From Clostridiales bacterium (GTDB lineage Bacteria; Bacillota; Clostridia; Christensenellales; UBA1242), in contig CAKJYB010000002.1 in assembly GCA_918241715.1 (NCBI GenBank), positions 1 to 5,321 on the forward strand: DNA of 5,321 nucleotides. The letters run 5' to 3'. Positions 5,215 through 5,321 of the stretch are shown here, in pieces; positions within the stretch are counted from its first letter, which is position 1, and each line of letters opens with the position of its first letter. The translations under genes and the position numbers were made by a program. The notes under the pieces were generated by a model. The model was not told the DNA's origin. It saw nothing but the letters and a program-made list of their open reading frames with translations, and ran no database searches.

Positions 5215-5321
5215 TTAGTTGTTGTCTGCTGATTTAACTTTTGCTGCCTTTCCTGTAAGATCTCTGATGTAATAAAGTTTTGCTTTTCTTGGTCTGCCCT
5301 TTCTTACAACTTCGATTGTTA
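5215..5321 (-). CDS. rplS: Ribosomal protein bL19, C-terminal part (5' end outside window)
   Basis: Reading leftward from the window edge gives 34 codons to TAA at 5217-5215. The residues I-E-V-V-R-K-G-R-P-R-K-A-K-L-Y-Y-I-R-D-L-T-G-K-A-A-K-V-K are the highly conserved end of bL19, typically I-E-V-V-R-R-G-K-V-R-R-A-K-L-Y-Y-L-R with S-G-K-A-A-R. The protein belongs to the large subunit at the 30S-50S interface. A short S-A-D-N-N extension ends it. The N-terminal ~80 residues lie beyond the right edge, where rpsP/trmD neighbours are common in Firmicutes. The gene converges on the alkD operon and shares its terminator. It marks this as a core chromosomal locus. Confidence 0.93.
   Translation of the reverse strand, partial: TIEVVRKGRPRKAKLYYIRDLTGKAAKVKSADNN

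Overview
This AT-rich window looks like chromosomal DNA of a low-GC Firmicute, probably an uncultured gut-type clostridium. The case for this is a DivIVA-type coiled-coil protein, strong AAGGAG ribosome sites, TTGACW/TATAWT promoters, dense packing and a bL19 gene. TGG encodes Trp and genes end in TAA or TAG, so nothing suggests a non-standard code. I see no tRNA, rRNA, CRISPR array, insertion sequence or phage gene.

Layout. (1) 2-836, plus strand: the C-terminal 60 residues of an unidentified membrane protein, then one base later a DivIVA-like coiled-coil protein, closed by a hairpin at 835-866. (2) 865-1800, minus strand: a polytopic permease resembling the ArsP_2 (DUF2899) heavy-metal exporters, with Cys motifs in duplicated halves and a His/Cys-rich loop. 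It converges on the DivIVA gene and shares its terminator. (3) 1801-1926: a compact divergent control region with an extended -10 promoter facing left, a near-consensus promoter facing right, a perfect palindrome just downstream of the right-hand -10 box, and a second perfect inverted repeat near the left-hand gene. (4) 1927-5182, plus strand: a tight three-gene operon of a MarR-family regulator, a MacB-like ABC exporter with ATPase and permease fused, and an AlkD-family DNA glycosylase. The gaps are 2 nt and a 1-nt stop/start overlap (TAATG). It ends at a strong hairpin, 5184-5207. (5) 5215-5321, minus strand: the 3' end of rplS (ribosomal protein bL19), converging on the same hairpin.

How the genes may work together. 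The MarR protein probably represses its own operon through the palindrome over the transcription start. The operon couples an efflux pump to a base-excision glycosylase that keeps the AlkD catalytic residues. The simplest reading is a small defence module against a DNA-damaging or otherwise toxic compound: sense it, pump it out, repair the lesions. The components are recognisable families. The least ordinary feature is their combination under one palindromic operator. The substrate, the inducer, and whether the MarR protein also controls the divergent metal permease cannot be told from this sequence.
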